Source of the DNA: Oscillatoriophycideae cyanobacterium NC_groundwater_1537_Pr4_S-0.65um_50_18
GTDB lineage: Bacteria; Cyanobacteriota; Cyanobacteriia; Elainellales; Elainellaceae
DNA length: 64,000 nt
NCBI GenBank assembly: GCA_016208305.1
Contig: JACQYI010000006.1
Span: 124,001-188,000 of the forward strand
Reading direction: 5' to 3'
Shown: piece after piece, positions 63,763-64,000 of the stretch
Layout: the number at the start of each line of letters is the position of its first letter
Position numbering within the stretch: position 1 is the stretch's first letter
The notes under the pieces: generated by a model
The model's input: the letters and a program-made list of their open reading frames with translations, nothing else
What the model was told of the DNA's origin: nothing
The model's database searches: none
Translations under genes and position numbers: made by a program

Positions 63763-64000
63763 ATGGTTTCCCAACTTGAAGTCCCGAATCGTAGCCTGCC
63801 CATCGCTCTGCCTCATGCGATCGAAGGCATTATCCAAGTTTTTACTAGCACGCATCGCAGTTTTTTCACCACGGTCATGGCGCAGGCCCTACGGATTGCT
63901 GGCCAAGGAACCTCTGTCTTGGTGGTGCAGTTTCTTAAAGGCGGTATCGGGCAAGGCTATCAGCACCCTGTACAGCTCGGACAGAATCTAGACTGGATTC
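63763..64000 (+). CDS. CobO/BtuR-like P-loop protein (N-terminal part, cut by window edge)
   Basis: The open frame from ATG 63763 runs to the window end (79 codons). GIIQVFTSTHRSFFTTVMAQ followed by ALRIAGQGTSVLVVQFLKGG matches the start of cob(I)alamin adenosyltransferases of the CobO type, where the second block is conserved. The usual P-loop (GNGKGKTT) is replaced by TSTHRSFFTT, so ATP binding by the standard loop is doubtful. Cyanobacteria have such P-loop-like paralogs. It is probably not the active adenosyltransferase. Confidence 0.65.
   Translation, partial: MVSQLEVPNRSLPIALPHAIEGIIQVFTSTHRSFFTTVMAQALRIAGQGTSVLVVQFLKGGIGQGYQHPVQLGQNLDWI

Noticed and set aside
1-64000. CRISPR arrays or prophage
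   Set aside because: No series of identical direct repeats with unique spacers and no phage structural genes were seen.

Overview
The window is cyanobacterial chromosome. The octamer GCGATCGC (HIP1) is scattered through nearly every gene. The gene content is typical of the phylum: heme oxygenase 1 for bilin synthesis, a ferredoxin-dependent nirA-nrtABCD-narB operon under an NtcA-type promoter, HemJ, DUF3119/DUF3086/DUF2811/DUF2288 proteins, type IV pilus pilMNOQ and large PAS-GGDEF-EAL proteins. A filamentous or Leptolyngbya-like lineage is a guess; the sequence does not settle it. Both ends cut genes: accC at the left edge and a CobO/BtuR-like gene at the right edge.

Layout. 1-5.9 kb: accC (partial), ho1, an MlaE-type permease followed by DUF3119 and DUF3086 genes, then convergent hupB-cobD-like. 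6.3-12.1 kb: the pilM-pilN-pilO-pilQ block on the minus strand, with a MITE-like element in the unusually long pilO-pilQ gap. 12.6-15.8 kb: an accessory island bounded by two copies of the same hairpin repeat. It holds a small secreted peptide gene and, divergently, a HTH-NACHT NTPase whose C-terminal region carries a 327-bp strictly alternating CNY/RNY hexanucleotide repeat. 15.9-19.3 kb: a carbohydrate-binding lipoprotein, DUF2288, plsC and fabD. 19.6-28.5 kb: a stretch rich in oxygenase and acyl-chemistry genes (alpha-oxoamine synthase, Rieske oxygenase, GH3 enzyme, JmjC/cupin, MFS, Asp/Asn hydroxylase) with an ankyrin gene remnant. 28.8-31.1 kb: tRNA-Lys, a pentapeptide-repeat protein and a CDF transporter.

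31.3-41.2 kb: nitrate assimilation. All genes read leftwards from one promoter (GTA-N8-TAC, 22 nt, TAACCT): nitrite reductase, the four-part nitrate ABC transporter, nitrate reductase, and an unrecognised 138-aa protein overlapping the end of narB. Together they import nitrate and reduce it to ammonium with ferredoxin electrons. A HEAT-repeat gene diverges from this operon.

43-64 kb: hemJ, DUF2811, a non-coding segment with a run of DnaA-box-like motifs beside AT-rich DNA, two PAS-GGDEF-EAL proteins (one with an HNOBA-like sensor domain, one with a 78-residue insertion in its EAL domain), a hydrolase, a ParA ATPase followed by a Q/A-rich coiled-coil protein resembling McdAB carboxysome-positioning pairs, an M16 peptidase, MgtE, cysteine synthase, an RsbU/RsbW-like signalling pair, a class III adenylate cyclase and RNase PH.

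The most promising leads are the NACHT island with its hexanucleotide repeat, the DnaA-box cluster, the ParA/coiled-coil pair and the oxoamine-synthase/Rieske/GH3 neighbourhood. All functions are read from sequence by eye; no database search was run.
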